This document shows, piece after piece, positions 51,512 through 51,742 of a stretch of DNA of 51,742 bases (the first letter of the stretch is position 1; the number at the start of each line of letters is the position of its first letter). The position numbers and the translations under genes are program-made. The stretch spans positions 1-51,742 of the forward strand of contig NZ_QPEP01000002.1 of the NCBI RefSeq assembly GCF_003577475.1, given 5' to 3'. Source of the stretch: Salinibius halmophilus (GTDB taxonomy: Bacteria; Pseudomonadota; Gammaproteobacteria; Pseudomonadales; Natronospirillaceae). Below the pieces are notes generated by a model. The model ran no database searches, was not told the origin of the DNA, and saw only the letters and a list, made by a program, of their open reading frames with translations.

Positions 51512-51742
51512 TTAGCGAGTGTAAGACACACCTAGTTTATCTAGTACTAGGAAGAAGTTGTCTTGACGATCTTTGATGCCGTCCACTTTACCGCTGATTG
51601 GGCAAGTAGAGTCTGGGCAACCACGGTTTACAATACCTGAGATGTCGTCGATCAAACCTGTACCGTTTAGACCACCCGCAACATAGTTGCGGATCTCAGT
51701 TTTGTAATCCCAGCCAGCGTACTGACCGTTACCTACGTAACC
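51512..51742 (-). CDS. 3' end of an unidentified gene (partial)
   Basis: The minus strand is open from the window edge to a TAA at 51512, giving the last 76 residues. They read GYVGNGQYAGWDYKTEIRN..., contain a Cys pair (RGCPDSTCPISG) and end in LVLDKLGVSYTR. The Cys pair and Gly/Asn-rich style suggest an exported protein; I do not recognise the family. Its own terminator follows. Confidence 0.65.
   Translation of the reverse strand, partial: GYVGNGQYAGWDYKTEIRNYVAGGLNGTGLIDDISGIVNRGCPDSTCPISGKVDGIKDRQDNFFLVLDKLGVSYTR

Noticed and set aside
1-51742. tRNA genes, insertion-sequence transposases, prophage genes and CRISPR arrays
   Set aside because: None was seen on reading both strands; no transposase or integrase motif and no cloverleaf were recognised.

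Overview
The window reads as chromosomal DNA of a marine, flagellated, chitin-degrading gammaproteobacterium. The evidence is PomAB-type sodium stators, Vibrio-like chitobiose phosphorylase, three surface GH18 lipoproteins, and the gene blocks xseB-ispA-dxs and gpmI-yibN-grxC-secB. An Oceanospirillales/Saccharospirillaceae-type genome is my inference; no rRNA lies inside the window to place it.

Layout. 1-5 kb: a textbook rRNA-type promoter firing leftward off the edge, then tyrS, an M23 endopeptidase and pomAB. 5-10 kb: xseB-ispA-dxs with a membrane Zn protease, convergent with thiL-pgpA. 10-18 kb: pckA, an FNR-type box, a copper-delivery operon (unknown lipoprotein, SCO1, PCuAC), glpKD, and a NadN-type 5'-nucleotidase behind a four-unit Pho-box array. 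18-23 kb: a stack of hairpins, a small membrane protein behind two Fur-like boxes, then chitobiose phosphorylase and a phosphohexomutase. 23-26 kb: divergent fbpB and fbpA. 26-29.4 kb: an accessory patch with a 5'-truncated Rhs C-terminal fragment, an AT-rich overlapping membrane-protein gene, a second Rhs-like remnant, and a chemoreceptor. 29.5-37.7 kb: three tandem GH18 lipoproteins. 37.9-40.1 kb: leucine operon with a leader peptide, leuA and a free-standing LeuA-regulatory-domain-like gene. 40.3-45.3 kb: BicA-like SulP transporter, repeat elements, gpmI and yibN-grxC-secB. 45.3-47.5 kb: an EgtB/EgtD-family pair in which key ligand residues are replaced. 47.7-51.4 kb: a chitin-binding-domain-containing triheme DUF1592 lipoprotein with a DUF1552 Tat protein. 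The window ends in the 3' end of an unidentified gene.

How the parts fit. Surface chitinases release chitobiose; ChbP phosphorolyses it to GlcNAc and GlcNAc-1-P, and the mutase probably converts GlcNAc-1-P to GlcNAc-6-P. CRP-type sites precede one chitinase and the chitin-binding cytochrome, which suggests one carbon-controlled chitin regulon with a redox arm. The strongest candidates for undescribed biology are the altered EgtB/EgtD pair, the chitin-binding triheme protein, the detached LeuA regulatory domain and the Rhs-CT/membrane-protein pair.
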